Shown in pieces: positions 35,875 to 45,632 of a stretch of DNA of 64,000 nt (positions within the stretch are counted from its first letter, which is position 1; each line of letters begins with the position of its first letter). The stretch is taken from assembly GCA_002256345.1 (NCBI GenBank), contig NKIY01000002.1, positions 620,001 to 684,000 of the forward strand, given 5' to 3'. Source of the stretch: Bradyrhizobiaceae bacterium PARB1. Lineage in GTDB: Bacteria; Pseudomonadota; Alphaproteobacteria; Rhizobiales; Xanthobacteraceae. A program made the translations under genes and the position numbers. The notes beneath the pieces were generated by a model. That model was not told the origin of the DNA. It saw only the letters and a program-made list of their open reading frames with translations, and searched no databases.

Positions 35875-37401
35875 TCAGAACGACCGCAGGATCTGCAACG
35901 AGCCGTTATAGAGGTTCTGATCCTTGATCTGATACGTCTGATTGGGCTTGCCGGAGGCAGTGCCGGTATAGGTGCCGTCGAGATTCTGATCGAGCCGCGT
36001 ATAGGTGAACTCGGCCGACAGCGTCAGGTTTTTAACCGGCGTCCAAGCCGTCCGTGTACCGATCTGGGCAATGGCGAAGTCGAAATTGTTCGTGGTCCCC
36101 GAGATGCTGCCGGCTGTCGCACCGCTCGGCGCCGTCGCGCTCGCCGAGCCAAGCCGGCCGCCAGCCGGGCTGAAGGCTGCGGCGAGTAGCGCGTTGCCGC
36201 CGTCGCCGTAGGAGATGTGGCTGTAGTTGCCGAACAGCGACGTGCGCCACGCCGGATTCCAGTAATGCTCATAGAAGGCGCTGACCTGCCAGGTTTCCGC
36301 CTGCTGAATCTGACCATTCGTCCCGAACACGCCGTCAAGCAGATAGCCAAAGCCGACCGTGTTGCCGTCGAACTTCGCGAAACGGCCGCCGCCCTGGGTG
36401 TCGAGAGTGCCGCCACCAAAGACGTACTTCGTGGCGCCCTTACCGTAAGAGGTTTCGATCTTCAGGCTGTCGCTGGCGCCAGTCGGCAGGTTTTTGAATT
36501 CAACCGCCCCCGTCACCGCGAAGCCGTAGGAGTCGTCTGCATGGCCGGACGCTTCGTTCGCGCCATAGAAGCCCGGCGTGATCGTATGCATGGCGGCACC
36601 AAAATGCAGCGAGCCCCACTTCTGATCGAGCCTGATATTGCCGACCACATCGGGAATGTGATTACCGCCGTAGGAATTGCCCAGGAATGTATAGGACGCA
36701 ACGCCATATTGCTGGTTCAGGAACTGGCCTCCGCCCGGTGCGACGATGAAGTTCGCTGTATTGTAGAGACCGGCATTGCGATAGGGCGACGCGTTTTCAA
36801 GCGAGATCGACGCCGAAACGCCGTTGCCGAATTCGGCGGTATAAGAGATCTGTGGCAGACCTGTGCTGTTGTTCGACCCAGCCAGGAAGCCTGAGGAAAT
36901 GTAAGGCTTGGTCAGGGCCCATTGCGGATCGAATTGCGAGACGGCCTTGCCGAAGGTGAAACCACCGAACTGGATAAAGACGAGATCGACCTCGGTGAAA
37001 CCGCCGGCGATGCTGTCGCGCCCTTGGGTAAAATCGAGCTGAAAATTCGCATAGGTCCGGACCATGCCGTATTCGGTCGCTGTCCGCGTATCCGTGATCA
37101 GATTGATACGATCGCGGGTGAGGTAATAGTCCTTGGTCCAGAGATTGTTGCCACCGGCGCCACCCTGCCAGTAAGGCGCATCGTACGGGCCGCCATTGAT
37201 AGTGGTATCGATACGGATAGCACCGCCGATCTTGATGCAGGTGTCGGTACCGGGAATGTAATAGAAGCCAGCGCCATAGAGCGAGCAGATCTTCACATAT
37301 TCGACCGCCTTGGCCTTGACCGGAAGATCCGCCGCCTGTGCACCGCCAATTGCCATCAGCACTGCTGCCGACCCGAGAATTGCCTGCTTGATCGCCTTCA
37401 T
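35875..37401 (-). CDS. Outer-membrane porin, Bradyrhizobium type (Porin_2 family)
   Basis: A protein of 508 residues from ATG 37401. The signal peptide is MKAIKQAILGSAAVLMAIGG, then AQA before ADLP. The sequence KICSLYGAGFYYIPGTDTCI holds the two N-terminal cysteines characteristic of alphaproteobacterial general porins. The rest alternates polar and hydrophobic residues as in a 16-strand barrel, ending in the aromatic F of LQILRSF. It forms a trimeric general diffusion pore for small solutes. The ribosome site is buried in a run of nine G on the sense strand (37406-37414), a potentially slippery site. The upstream region is 314 bp long and holds an inverted repeat. The terminator is shared with the convergent hydrolase. 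Confidence 0.95.
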   Translation of the reverse strand: MKAIKQAILGSAAVLMAIGGAQAADLPVKAKAVEYVKICSLYGAGFYYIPGTDTCIKIGGAIRIDTTINGGPYDAPYWQGGAGGNNLWTKDYYLTRDRINLITDTRTATEYGMVRTYANFQLDFTQGRDSIAGGFTEVDLVFIQFGGFTFGKAVSQFDPQWALTKPYISSGFLAGSNNSTGLPQISYTAEFGNGVSASISLENASPYRNAGLYNTANFIVAPGGGQFLNQQYGVASYTFLGNSYGGNHIPDVVGNIRLDQKWGSLHFGAAMHTITPGFYGANEASGHADDSYGFAVTGAVEFKNLPTGASDSLKIETSYGKGATKYVFGGGTLDTQGGGRFAKFDGNTVGFGYLLDGVFGTNGQIQQAETWQVSAFYEHYWNPAWRTSLFGNYSHISYGDGGNALLAAAFSPAGGRLGSASATAPSGATAGSISGTTNNFDFAIAQIGTRTAWTPVKNLTLSAEFTYTRLDQNLDGTYTGTASGKPNQTYQIKDQNLYNGSLQILRSF

Positions 37402-37715
37402 GATGCCCCCCCCCACGCGAGGCCGCGAGAGAACGCACAGGCGCTCTGCGATCCGGCAACGCGTCTTTTTCGGGCCGCTCTCACGGCCGCTCTGCGTCAA
37501 TCTGTTGGCAGCAACCGTGCGACACAATGCCCGCGATCGATTGACGCAGCATCATTTGCGGCCTGTGTGCTTTGAGCAACAAACAGCGCGTCCATACGGC
37601 AACCTGTTACCAACAACATCACGAGACCTCATGAAGTGATCACGGGACGGTGTTCGCTGTGGGAGTCGCCTGTGATTCACTCAGGACGATGGCGAGCACA
37701 CTGCGAATCGCCGCG
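37402..37715 (-). other. Leader and promoter region of the porin gene
   Basis: 314 bp with no gene. It contains the G9 tract next to the start codon and an 11-bp perfect inverted repeat CTGCGTCAATC / GATTGACGCAG at 37492-37502 and 37539-37549. That is long enough for a structured 5' leader. No sigma-factor promoter could be assigned with confidence. Confidence 0.5.
37406..37414 (-). promoter_or_regulatory. Nine-G tract in the porin ribosome-binding region
   Basis: Nine C on the + strand, hence G9 on the mRNA, four bases before the porin ATG. It supplies the only Shine-Dalgarno-like sequence. Homopolymers of this length change by slippage in many bacteria, here altering spacing rather than frame. 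Confidence 0.6.
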
Positions 37716-38834
37716 CTAACTCGGCGATCCGCCTGCGCACAAGCCGCCAGTCAGCGCGGCGGCGACGCCCGTCGTCCCCGGAAATGTCAGCGGCAATCGC
37801 TTGATGCTGCGAACCGCCAGAAACGCGAAGGCTTGCGCTTCCATCGCATCGGCTGACCATCCGAGAACATCGGCGCTCTTGACCGATGCAGGCGCCACCC
37901 GGTCGCGAAGCATGGACAACAAAGTCGGATTCTGCGCGCCGCCTCCAGCGACGATAAATGTCCAAGGCGACTTCGGCAGCAGCGGGACGATCGCCGCTAT
38001 GCTCGCGGCCGTAAAGGCCGTCAGGGTCGCCGCGCCATCGGCCGGCGATTTACCTTCGACGGTCAGCGCGGCGAAGTGATTGCGATCGAGGGATTTGGGC
38101 GGCGCTGCCGTGAAAAAGGGATTCTGTAGTGCACGCTCAACCCAGATTTCATCCGCCTGCCCTTGCGCGCCAAGTTCGCCGCCGGCGTCGAACGATCGCC
38201 CGGTGTTGCGAAGCATAAAGTCATCAAGCAGCGCATTGCCCGGGCCGGTATCGCAGGCGATCAGTGTCTCGTCGCCATCGATATACGTAATATTGGAAAC
38301 ACCGCCGATATTGACGACGACCAACGGGCCATTATCGGCAACGCCCCGTGCCAATGCGCGGTGATACACCGGCACCAGTGGTGCCCCTTGCCCGCCCGCA
38401 GCGACGTCCGCCGCACGCATGTCGTAGACGACAGGCAGACCGAGACGCGCAGCGAGCTCCTCACCGTCGCCGATCTGGACCGTCAGGCGCTGCTCCGGCC
38501 GGTGCAGCACGGTCTGGCCATGGAAGCCGATGAGGTCGACGTTTTCCCGCGCAATTCCGTGCGTGGACAGGAAGGCTTCGACGGCTTCGGCATGGGCATT
38601 CGTCACCGTCCGCTCGGCGGGGGCGAGTGCGCCCGGCCGCTCATCGCGATCGAACAGGACGATAGCATCGGCAAGCGCGTCACGAAGCAGGCTGCGCTCA
38701 TCCGCGCTATACGGCCGATATCCGGATGGTCCGAACGCCGTGACCTGCTCGCCATCGGTCTCAATCATGGCGACGTCCACCCCGTCCATGGAGGTTCCGC
38801 TCATCAGCCCGATCGCCCGCAGCGTCTTCGTCAC
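37716..38834 (-). CDS. anmK: Anhydro-N-acetylmuramic acid kinase
   Basis: A protein of 372 residues from GTG 38834, with GGGGGA six bases before; this fits the usual AnmK length better than the longer frame. The N-terminus has GLMSGTSMDGVDVAMIE, the ATP-binding phosphate loop of the AnmK/hexokinase-like family. Further family sites are IGFHGQTVLHRP, VVNIGGVSNITYI and CDTGPGNALLDD. It phosphorylates and opens 1,6-anhydroMurNAc in cell-wall recycling, making MurNAc-6-phosphate. It is divergent from tyrS with 141 bp between, an arrangement common in this group. Cytoplasmic. Confidence 0.95.
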   Translation of the reverse strand: MTKTLRAIGLMSGTSMDGVDVAMIETDGEQVTAFGPSGYRPYSADERSLLRDALADAIVLFDRDERPGALAPAERTVTNAHAEAVEAFLSTHGIARENVDLIGFHGQTVLHRPEQRLTVQIGDGEELAARLGLPVVYDMRAADVAAGGQGAPLVPVYHRALARGVADNGPLVVVNIGGVSNITYIDGDETLIACDTGPGNALLDDFMLRNTGRSFDAGGELGAQGQADEIWVERALQNPFFTAAPPKSLDRNHFAALTVEGKSPADGAATLTAFTAASIAAIVPLLPKSPWTFIVAGGGAQNPTLLSMLRDRVAPASVKSADVLGWSADAMEAQAFAFLAVRSIKRLPLTFPGTTGVAAALTGGLCAGGSPS

Positions 38835-38975
38835 GCAAATCCCCCAAGTTCCGGTCGAAACTTGTGCCGAACCGCCCAATCTTATACCAAACGGCACTCT
38901 GGCGACCTAATCGTTGCCAGCATGCCGCCGATTGATTGAGGCGGCGTAAAACCTTCAGATCCGAGTCCCGAACCG

Positions 38976-40229
38976 ATGACCACCTACAAGTCCGATTTCC
39001 TCAACGTGCTGCACGACCGTGGCCTGATCCATCAGGTCTCCGACGCCGCCGCGCTGGATGCCGCCTGCTGCAAGGGACCGGTCACGGCTTATGTGGGCTA
39101 TGACGCCACCGCGACCAGCCTGCATATTGGCAACCTGATCTCGGTGACCATGCTGTACTGGTTTCAGCAGACCGGGCACCGCCCGATTACGCTGATGGGC
39201 GGCGGCACTTCAATGGTCGGCGACCCCTCGTTTCGCGACGACCAGCGCCAGATGCTGACGGTCGAAAAGATCGCGGAGAACATCGAGGGTATCAAGAAAA
39301 TCTTCGGCAAGATGCTGACCTATGGCGAAGGCCCGACCGACGCCCTGATGGTCAACAATGCTGACTGGCTATTGAAGCTGAACTATGTGGAATTCCTGCG
39401 CGATGTCGGCCGCCACTTCTCGGTCAACCGCATGCTGTCCTTCGACAGCGTGAAGCTGCGCCTCGACCGCGACCAGTCGCTGTCCTTTCTCGAATTCAAC
39501 TACATGATCATGCAGGGCTACGACTTCGTCGAGCTCAACCGTCGCTACGGAACGCTGCTGCAGATGGGCGGCTCCGACCAGTGGGGCAACATCATCAACG
39601 GCGTCGATCTCAGCCATCGCATGGGCGGCCCGCAGCTCTATGCTCTGACCACGCCGCTGCTCACCAAATCTTCCGGCGAGAAGATGGGCAAGTCAGCCTC
39701 CGGCGCCGTCTGGCTCAATGGCGACCTCTTCAGCCCGTATGACTACTGGCAGTATTTCCGTAACACCGAAGACGCCGATGTGGGCCGCTTCCTGAAAGTG
39801 TTCACCCGCCTGCCGCTGGACGAGATCGCCAAGCTCGCGGCGCTCGGTGGCTCGGAGATCAACGAGGCGAAGAAGATTCTGGCGACCGAAGCCACCGCTG
39901 TAGTGCATGGCCGCGAAGCTGCCGATGCGGCTGCTGAAACGGCACGTAAGACATTCGAGGAAGGCTCGCTTGCCGAGAGCCTGCCGACGGTCAACATTCC
40001 GCGTGCCGAGCTCGATGCCGGGATCGGTGTGCTCGCGGCCTTCGTCAATGCAGGTTTCGTCGCGTCCAACGGCGAAGCGCGCCGGCAGATCAAGGGCGGC
40101 GGGCTGCGCGTCAACGATATTGCCGTGAATGACGAGAAGATGCTGCTGACCCCCGATCAACTAACGCCAGAAGGCGTCATCAAGCTCTCGCTGGGCAAGA
40201 AGCGGCATATCCTGCTCAAGCCTGCATAG
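38976..40229 (+). CDS. tyrS: Tyrosine-tRNA ligase
   Basis: A protein of 417 residues, the normal length. It is class I: the HIGH motif appears as SLHIGNLI (with the preceding [10 protein letters not shown] that binds tyrosine), and the KMSKS loop as [12 protein letters not shown]. The tyrosine/tRNA pocket is seen in [18 protein letters not shown]. The C-terminal ~70 residues form an S4 RNA-binding domain ([20 protein letters not shown]). It charges tRNA-Tyr in the cytoplasm. It starts divergently from anmK and is followed 84 bp later by the MFS gene on the same strand. Confidence 0.97.
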   Translation: MTTYKSDFLNVLHDRGLIHQVSDAAALDAACCKGPVTAYVGYDATATSLHIGNLISVTMLYWFQQTGHRPITLMGGGTSMVGDPSFRDDQRQMLTVEKIAENIEGIKKIFGKMLTYGEGPTDALMVNNADWLLKLNYVEFLRDVGRHFSVNRMLSFDSVKLRLDRDQSLSFLEFNYMIMQGYDFVELNRRYGTLLQMGGSDQWGNIINGVDLSHRMGGPQLYALTTPLLTKSSGEKMGKSASGAVWLNGDLFSPYDYWQYFRNTEDADVGRFLKVFTRLPLDEIAKLAALGGSEINEAKKILATEATAVVHGREAADAAAETARKTFEEGSLAESLPTVNIPRAELDAGIGVLAAFVNAGFVASNGEARRQIKGGGLRVNDIAVNDEKMLLTPDQLTPEGVIKLSLGKKRHILLKPA

Positions 40230-40313
40230 CCGCATTCATCCAGCGCACTTGTCCACGGCGAGCGAAGCGCGTCCCATGGCGCCATCGCAATCGCCGTGAA
40301 AGAAGAGCGCCCG

Positions 40314-41531
40314 ATGGATTTGAAGACGTCCCAACGCATCGGGCTTTCTGTCCTCGGCCTCAGTTTTGCGTTCGCGCTGTTCGGCCGCGGACTCCAGGAA
40401 AGTTTTTCGGTCTTCCTGCTGCCGATTTCGCAATCATTCGGCTGGGATCGTGGCGAGGTCGTTTCGATCTACTCCCTGACAGCGCTCTGCGCCGGTCTGT
40501 CATCGCCATTGATCGGCCGGCTATTCGATCGCTCGGGGCCGCGCACGGTCTTCGCGATCGGCCTTTCGGTGCTCGGTTTTTCGTTGCTGGCTGCGGCCTA
40601 TGCCCAGCGCCTCTGGCAATTTCAGATCGCCCTTGGCATCTGCTTCGGCTTTGCCGTCGCCTGCATCGGCAATGTCCCTAATGCGCTATTGCTGGGCCGC
40701 TGGTTCGGCAAACGGTTGCCTCTGGCAATGTCGGTTTTCTATTCCGCGACCGGTGCGGGCGTGCTGGTGATGCTGCCGCTCACGCAGCTTCTGATCGACC
40801 ACATCGAGTGGCGCGGCACCTACCGCGTATTGGGCATTGTCGCGCTGGCCCTGCTACTGCCCACCATGTTCTTGCCCTGGCGGACCATCGGTGCCGGGTC
40901 CCCGCATCTCGATAAACCTCAGAAGCAGGATGACCTCATCGAGGAGGGCTGGACGCTGCTGTCGGCCATGCGCCATCACGCTTTCTGGGCGCTGTTCGGC
41001 ACCTTCTTTTTCACCGCCATCGGCATGTTTTCAATCACGCCGCAGGTGGTCGCCTATCTCGTTGATGTCGGCTTCCCGCCTTTGCAGGCGGCTACGGCCT
41101 GGGGCTTCAGCGGCGTCGCGCTCCTATGCGGCATGATCGGTGTCAGCTGGCTCGACGGTGTGATCGGCCGGCGCCCGTCGATCCTGTTCAGCTATTCGTG
41201 CTCGCTGCTCGGCATCGTCATGTTGTGGCTGCTGCAATGGTATCCGAACTATGCGCTCCTGACCGGCTTTGTCGTGTGCTTCGGCAGCATGATCGGATCG
41301 CGCGGGCCGCTGCTGTCGGCCACCGCCATGAAGATCTTTCGCGGCAGACGCGTCGGTACGATCTATGGCGCCATTACATTCGGCAGCGGCTTGGGCGCGG
41401 CGCTCGGTTCGTGGAGCGGCGGCCTGCTGCATGACTGGACGCAGAGCTACAACTCGCTGCTGGCCTTTGCGTTGATCAGCGTCATCCTCGGCATGATTCC
41501 GTTTCTGGTGGTGCCGGCGCTCCGCAACTGA
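40314..41531 (+). CDS. MFS transporter
   Basis: A protein of 405 residues from ATG 40314; a GTG 18 bases upstream (40296) is possible. Twelve membrane helices are expected in two sets of six. The first loop shows the MFS motif around SPLIGRLFDRSGPRTVFAIG. The central loop is long and polar (DKPQKQDDLIEEGW), and a similar G-x-x-D-x-x-R signature recurs in SWLDGVIGRRPSILF. The family resembles the oxalate/monocarboxylate group of MFS (MCT-like) rather than drug exporters, but the substrate is unknown. The neighbours tyrS and a chemoreceptor give no metabolic hint. Confidence 0.9.
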   Translation: MDLKTSQRIGLSVLGLSFAFALFGRGLQESFSVFLLPISQSFGWDRGEVVSIYSLTALCAGLSSPLIGRLFDRSGPRTVFAIGLSVLGFSLLAAAYAQRLWQFQIALGICFGFAVACIGNVPNALLLGRWFGKRLPLAMSVFYSATGAGVLVMLPLTQLLIDHIEWRGTYRVLGIVALALLLPTMFLPWRTIGAGSPHLDKPQKQDDLIEEGWTLLSAMRHHAFWALFGTFFFTAIGMFSITPQVVAYLVDVGFPPLQAATAWGFSGVALLCGMIGVSWLDGVIGRRPSILFSYSCSLLGIVMLWLLQWYPNYALLTGFVVCFGSMIGSRGPLLSATAMKIFRGRRVGTIYGAITFGSGLGAALGSWSGGLLHDWTQSYNSLLAFALISVILGMIPFLVVPALRN

Positions 41532-41636
41532 CTTCCACCCGGTTCGCGGCGCGAACAGGTTGAGTTTCTCATCATTCACGATTGTTAAGCGACTCGTTGG
41601 TATAGATCTGCCAGTCCTGCCCGTTTCGAGGTCGCT

Positions 41637-43331
41637 ATGAGTTTGCTCAGCCGTTTTACGATCCGCATCAAGCTCACCAGCATGGTGCTGGTTTCCGCCG
41701 CGTCGATCTGCGCCGTCATCGCAGTCGCTGCATCGCTCAGCCAGAAGCGCATGCAGCAGGATCGCATGGAGCAACTCCATACCGGCGTCGATCTCATGGT
41801 CGGCATGGCCGAGAGTATGCAGGAGCAGATTTCGGCTGGGAAACTCACACTGGCCGATGCGCAGACGCAGTATCGCCAGCTCGCCAAGAACATGTTCTTC
41901 GGCAACAAGCAGGGCTATATCGTCGCCTACAAATCTGACGGCGTTCTGCTGGTGAATGCCGGCAATCCCAAACTGGAAGACAAGTTCACTGGAGCCAAGG
42001 ACGCCAATGGCGTGCTGATCTCGAAGGCGATCATCGACGCCGGGAAACAAAGCGCGAATGGCGGCACCGCCTACTATCTCTATCCGCGCCCGGGGCAGAC
42101 CGAAGCGCTGCCGAAGATGGTCTATGCCCGCCACTACGCGCCATGGGACATCACCTTCTCCACCGGTCTCTATATCGACGACCTCGATGCTGATGTGAAC
42201 GCCCTTCTCGTGCGCCTCGGCTTGCTGGGCGCTGCGGTACTTGGCGTGATGGCGTTACTGTCCTGGCTGATCGCCAGCGACGTGCTCGGCGCGCTGCGCC
42301 GCCTGCAGGCCCGCATGCAGGAGATCGCGACCGGCTCGCTCGACCAAACCGTGGCCGAAACCGATCGCGGCGACGAAATCGGCCGCATGGCCGAGAGGCT
42401 GGAAATGCTGCGCCAGACCTCCCTCACCGCCCGCACGCTGGAGGCCGAACAGGCGCAACTCAAGGCACGCGGCGAAGCCGAGAAGCGCGAGGCGCTGATC
42501 GCTCTCGCCGACCGTTTCGACGCCTCGGTCGGCCAGCTCGTCGGCCTGATGGCATCGGGCTCGACCGAACTCGAAACCACCGCGCAGTCCATGTCCGGCA
42601 CAGCCGCCCGCACCAATGATCGGGCCGGCGTGGTTTCCACCGCTGCCAACCAGGCCAGCAGCCGCGTCCAGACCGTTGCTGCAGCAGCCGAAGAACTGTC
42701 CTCGTCGATCTCCGAGATCGCCCGGCAGATGGCGCAGTCGGCCAGGATCACCACCCACGCGGTGGAGAGTGCCCGCCGCACCGACACCATCGTCCGCGCG
42801 CTGGCCGAAGGCGCGCAGCAGATCGAGGACGTGGTCGAACTGATTTCGACCATCGCCGCCCAGACCAACCTGCTCGCGCTCAACGCCACCATTGAAGCTG
42901 CCCGCGCCGGCGATGCCGGCAAGGGTTTTGCCGTGGTCGCGACCGAAGTGAAGAGCCTCGCCGGCCAGACCGCCAGCGCCACCAAGGAAATCAGCACCCG
43001 TATCGCGCAGATCCAGAGTGCCACCAAGGAAGCAGTTGACGCCATCCAGGGCATCACCTCGACCATCGAGGAAGTCAGCGCCATCGCCACCACGATCGGC
43101 TCCGCCATCGAGGAACAAGGCGCCGCCACCGCCGAGATCGCGCGAAACGTCACTCAGACGGCGCAGGCGACCCAGGACGTTACCACCAATATCGGAGGCG
43201 TCAGCACCGCCGCCAACGAGACCGGTACCGCCGCCAGCCTGGTGCTGAACGCGGCGTCCGGCCTCTCCAAACAGGCCGAACAGCTCACCGGCGAAGTGAA
43301 CACCTTCCTTGCAGGTGTGCGCGCTGCTTGA
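41637..43331 (+). CDS. Methyl-accepting chemotaxis protein with sCache sensor
   Basis: A protein of 564 residues. Helix 1 (13-33) is followed by a periplasmic single-Cache domain (about 40-185; see [20 protein letters not shown] and [17 protein letters not shown]). Helix 2 (about 190-212) is followed by HAMP ([20 protein letters not shown]), then the long methyl-accepting helical hairpin with the signaling tip [20 protein letters not shown]. No C-terminal CheR-binding pentapeptide is seen. sCache_2 receptors typically sense small organic acids; the ligand here is unproved. It passes signals to CheA/CheW. A strong terminator follows. Confidence 0.95.
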   Translation: MSLLSRFTIRIKLTSMVLVSAASICAVIAVAASLSQKRMQQDRMEQLHTGVDLMVGMAESMQEQISAGKLTLADAQTQYRQLAKNMFFGNKQGYIVAYKSDGVLLVNAGNPKLEDKFTGAKDANGVLISKAIIDAGKQSANGGTAYYLYPRPGQTEALPKMVYARHYAPWDITFSTGLYIDDLDADVNALLVRLGLLGAAVLGVMALLSWLIASDVLGALRRLQARMQEIATGSLDQTVAETDRGDEIGRMAERLEMLRQTSLTARTLEAEQAQLKARGEAEKREALIALADRFDASVGQLVGLMASGSTELETTAQSMSGTAARTNDRAGVVSTAANQASSRVQTVAAAAEELSSSISEIARQMAQSARITTHAVESARRTDTIVRALAEGAQQIEDVVELISTIAAQTNLLALNATIEAARAGDAGKGFAVVATEVKSLAGQTASATKEISTRIAQIQSATKEAVDAIQGITSTIEEVSAIATTIGSAIEEQGAATAEIARNVTQTAQATQDVTTNIGGVSTAANETGTAASLVLNAASGLSKQAEQLTGEVNTFLAGVRAA

Positions 43332-43349
43332 TCCGAAATACCTGAAAGC

Positions 43350-43384
43350 AAAGGGCGCGGTCAGCGATGACCGCGCCCTTTTTG
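43350..43384. terminator. Intrinsic terminator after the chemoreceptor gene
   Basis: A 14-bp stem AAAGGGCGCGGTCA / TGACCGCGCCCTTT (43350-43363 and 43368-43381) with a GCGA loop and a T-run. Its A/T flanks also allow termination for the convergent SDR gene on the minus strand. Confidence 0.92.
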
Positions 43385-43403
43385 TTTGAGGATCGTGCCT
43401 AAA

Positions 43404-44174
43404 TCAGCGGGCGGTGAAACCGCCATCTACCGGCAGCGCCACGCCGGTCACGAAGGACGACTCGTCGGACGCCAGCCAGAGCGCCGCATTGGCGACGTCC
43501 TCGGCCTTGCAAAGACGCCCCATCGGCACAGCCGACAGCAGCTTGGCCTCGTTGGCAGCCGCTTCCGCAGCGACGCCCGAACGGCCGGTGAAGCCGAGCT
43601 TCATGGGCGTATCGGCAAGACCCGGGCAGATCACATTGACGCGCACCTGGTCGGGCGCAAATGTCTGGCAGAGCGACTTGGTAAGGCCGACCACAGCGAA
43701 TTTCGCCGCCGAATAGATCGGGCTCATCATCGAGCCGACCATGCCTGACACCGACGACGTGAAGATCACCGAACCGCCGCCCCGCTTGCGCATGTACTTG
43801 ACCACTTCTCCGGCACCGATCGTCGCCGATGTCACGTTGAGCGACATCGCGAATTCATAAGCCTTGAGATCGAGATTCTCGACACCGGCTGGGCCGGGCG
43901 TGCCGGCATGGGCCCAGAGAATGTCGACGCCGCCGAGCGCGGTTGCCGCGTCGTTGATCGAGCTCTTCATCTCCTCGGTCTTCGACAAATCTGCCTGGAT
44001 GGTGATGAGCTCAAAGTCTTTGGTCTTCATGTCGGCCTTGAGCTGCGTCAGCGCCTCGGCATTGACATCCACTGCCGCGACCTTCGCGCCTTCCTTGAGG
44101 AACAGCTCGACGCCGGCGCGGCCCATGCCGGACGCGGCAGCGGTGATGACGACGAGTTTATTGGCGAGACGCAT
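43404..44174 (-). CDS. Short-chain dehydrogenase/reductase
   Basis: A classical SDR of 256 residues. The cofactor loop reads TAAASGMGRA, where the first glycine of TGxxxGxG is alanine. The catalytic set is S140/S141, Y154 and K158 (YSAAK), and the NNAG motif is replaced by WAHAGTPG. The C-terminus VALPVDGGFTAR is typical. It oxidises or reduces an alcohol/ketone with NAD(P). It lies 102 bp after the solute-binding protein gene on the same strand, so a shared transcript under the IclR-type regulator is likely. The substrate is unknown. Confidence 0.92.
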   Translation of the reverse strand: MRLANKLVVITAAASGMGRAGVELFLKEGAKVAAVDVNAEALTQLKADMKTKDFELITIQADLSKTEEMKSSINDAATALGGVDILWAHAGTPGPAGVENLDLKAYEFAMSLNVTSATIGAGEVVKYMRKRGGGSVIFTSSVSGMVGSMMSPIYSAAKFAVVGLTKSLCQTFAPDQVRVNVICPGLADTPMKLGFTGRSGVAAEAAANEAKLLSAVPMGRLCKAEDVANAALWLASDESSFVTGVALPVDGGFTAR

Positions 44175-44276
44175 GGCTTAGTCCTTCTTTTGGTGGTTGC
44201 GACATCGAAGATAAAAAAGAACGCGCAGCGCGGGATCACCGACATCTGCGCGTCCAAGTCTTGGGAGAGAGATCGG

Positions 44277-45500
44277 TTACTTGATCATCGGGCAGCCACC
44301 GTCCTTGAGCGGACGGAACGCAGTGTCGGCCGGGATCGTCGCAACGACGTTGTAGTAGTCATAGGGCTTCTTCGATTCCGAGGGCTTCTTGACCTGCAAC
44401 AGATACATGTCGTGCAGCACCCGACCGTCCTCGCGGAGCGTGGTCTTGCCGAACAGCGGATCGTCGAAGGTGCCCATTTCGCGGATCGCCTTCACCACGG
44501 CCGCACCATCCTTCGGCGACCCAACCTTGGCGACGGCCTTCAGATAGGTCATCGCAGCCGAATACGCGCCAGCTTGATTCATGCTGGGATAACGGCCGTT
44601 GTTGCGCTTGGCAAAACGCTCGCCGAATTCGCGGGTCTTGTCGTTGAGGTCCCAATAGAAGGCTTCAGTGAGCTGCAGGCCCTGCGCTGTGCTAAGGCCG
44701 AGCGAGTGCACGTCCGAGATAAACATCAGCATGGCGGCGAGCTTCTGGCCGGCCTGAACGATGCCGAATTCCGATGCCTGCTTGATCGCCTTGATGGTAT
44801 CGCCTCCGGCATTCGCCAACGCGATGACATCGGCTTTCGAGGCCTGCGCCTGTAGCAAATAAGACGCGAAGTCGTTCGAGTCGGTCGGATGCTTGATGCT
44901 GCCCAGCACCTTGCCGCCATTCGCCTTGATCACGGCCGTGGCGTCGCGCTCGAGCGATGCGCCGAGCGCGAAGTCCACCGACAGGAAGAACCAGTTCTTG
45001 CCGCCAGCCTTGGTCATCGCATCGGCGGTGCCATGCGACAACGCCCAGGTATCATATGTCCAGTGCACCGAGTTCGGCGTGCAGGCTTTACCGGTGAGGT
45101 CCGACGTACCCGAAGCCGTAAATAGCGCGACCTTGTTAAGCTCGGCGGTGAGCGGCGCAACGGCCAGCGATGTGGCGCTGGTGGGGATATCGACGAGCAC
45201 ATCGACGCCTTCGGTCTCGTACCACTTACGGGCGATGTTGCGTGCAATGTCCGGCTTGTTCTGCGGGTCGCCCTGGACGACCTCGATCTTGAACTTGTCC
45301 GCGCCGGGCAGCTTGTTGAAATCCTCGACCGCCATCTTGGTGGCTTCGAACGACCCCATGCCACCGATATCCGAGAAAATGCCGGACATATCGGCGAGCA
45401 CGCCAAGTTTCACCGGCGTCTGCGCGGACGCCATGGACGCCGAAAGCCCACCGAGCGACAGCGCGAGCGCGGATACAGCGAGTGTCTTGCAAATGGTCAT
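44277..45500 (-). CDS. Periplasmic substrate-binding protein, branched-chain amino-acid ABC type
   Basis: A protein of 407 residues from ATG 45500 with GGGGAG upstream. The signal peptide MTICKTLAVSALALSLGGLS is cut near ASAQT. The mature part is a Peripla_BP_6 type I fold (VKLGVLADMSGIFSDIGGMG, IGIPTSATSLAVAPL-type segment DIPTSATSLAVAPL). Many members bind aromatic or branched acids rather than amino acids. No permease or ATPase genes are nearby, so it must use components encoded elsewhere. The neighbours SDR and IclR regulator suggest uptake of a carbon source. Confidence 0.92.
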   Translation of the reverse strand: MTICKTLAVSALALSLGGLSASMASAQTPVKLGVLADMSGIFSDIGGMGSFEATKMAVEDFNKLPGADKFKIEVVQGDPQNKPDIARNIARKWYETEGVDVLVDIPTSATSLAVAPLTAELNKVALFTASGTSDLTGKACTPNSVHWTYDTWALSHGTADAMTKAGGKNWFFLSVDFALGASLERDATAVIKANGGKVLGSIKHPTDSNDFASYLLQAQASKADVIALANAGGDTIKAIKQASEFGIVQAGQKLAAMLMFISDVHSLGLSTAQGLQLTEAFYWDLNDKTREFGERFAKRNNGRYPSMNQAGAYSAAMTYLKAVAKVGSPKDGAAVVKAIREMGTFDDPLFGKTTLREDGRVLHDMYLLQVKKPSESKKPYDYYNVVATIPADTAFRPLKDGGCPMIK

Positions 45501-45573
45501 GTTTTCTCCCCTGACCCCAAATCGACGACGCAAAAGCCCAACTGGCCAACCAGCATCGCAGAAAAATTCTTGT

Positions 45574-45587
45574 TTATGAATTCATAA
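45574..45587. promoter_or_regulatory. Perfect palindrome between the IclR and binding-protein genes
   Basis: TTATGAATTCATAA, a 14-bp perfect palindrome, with a second imperfect A/T-rich site (CTATACGTGAATTATAAG) directly after. It stands in the divergent interval 45501-45632 and is the likely operator for the IclR-type regulator; IclR proteins bind AT-rich palindromes of about 14-15 bp. Confidence 0.65.
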
Positions 45588-45632
45588 GACCTATACGTGA
45601 ATTATAAGTCAAGGCGCTCCTGACCGATCCAG

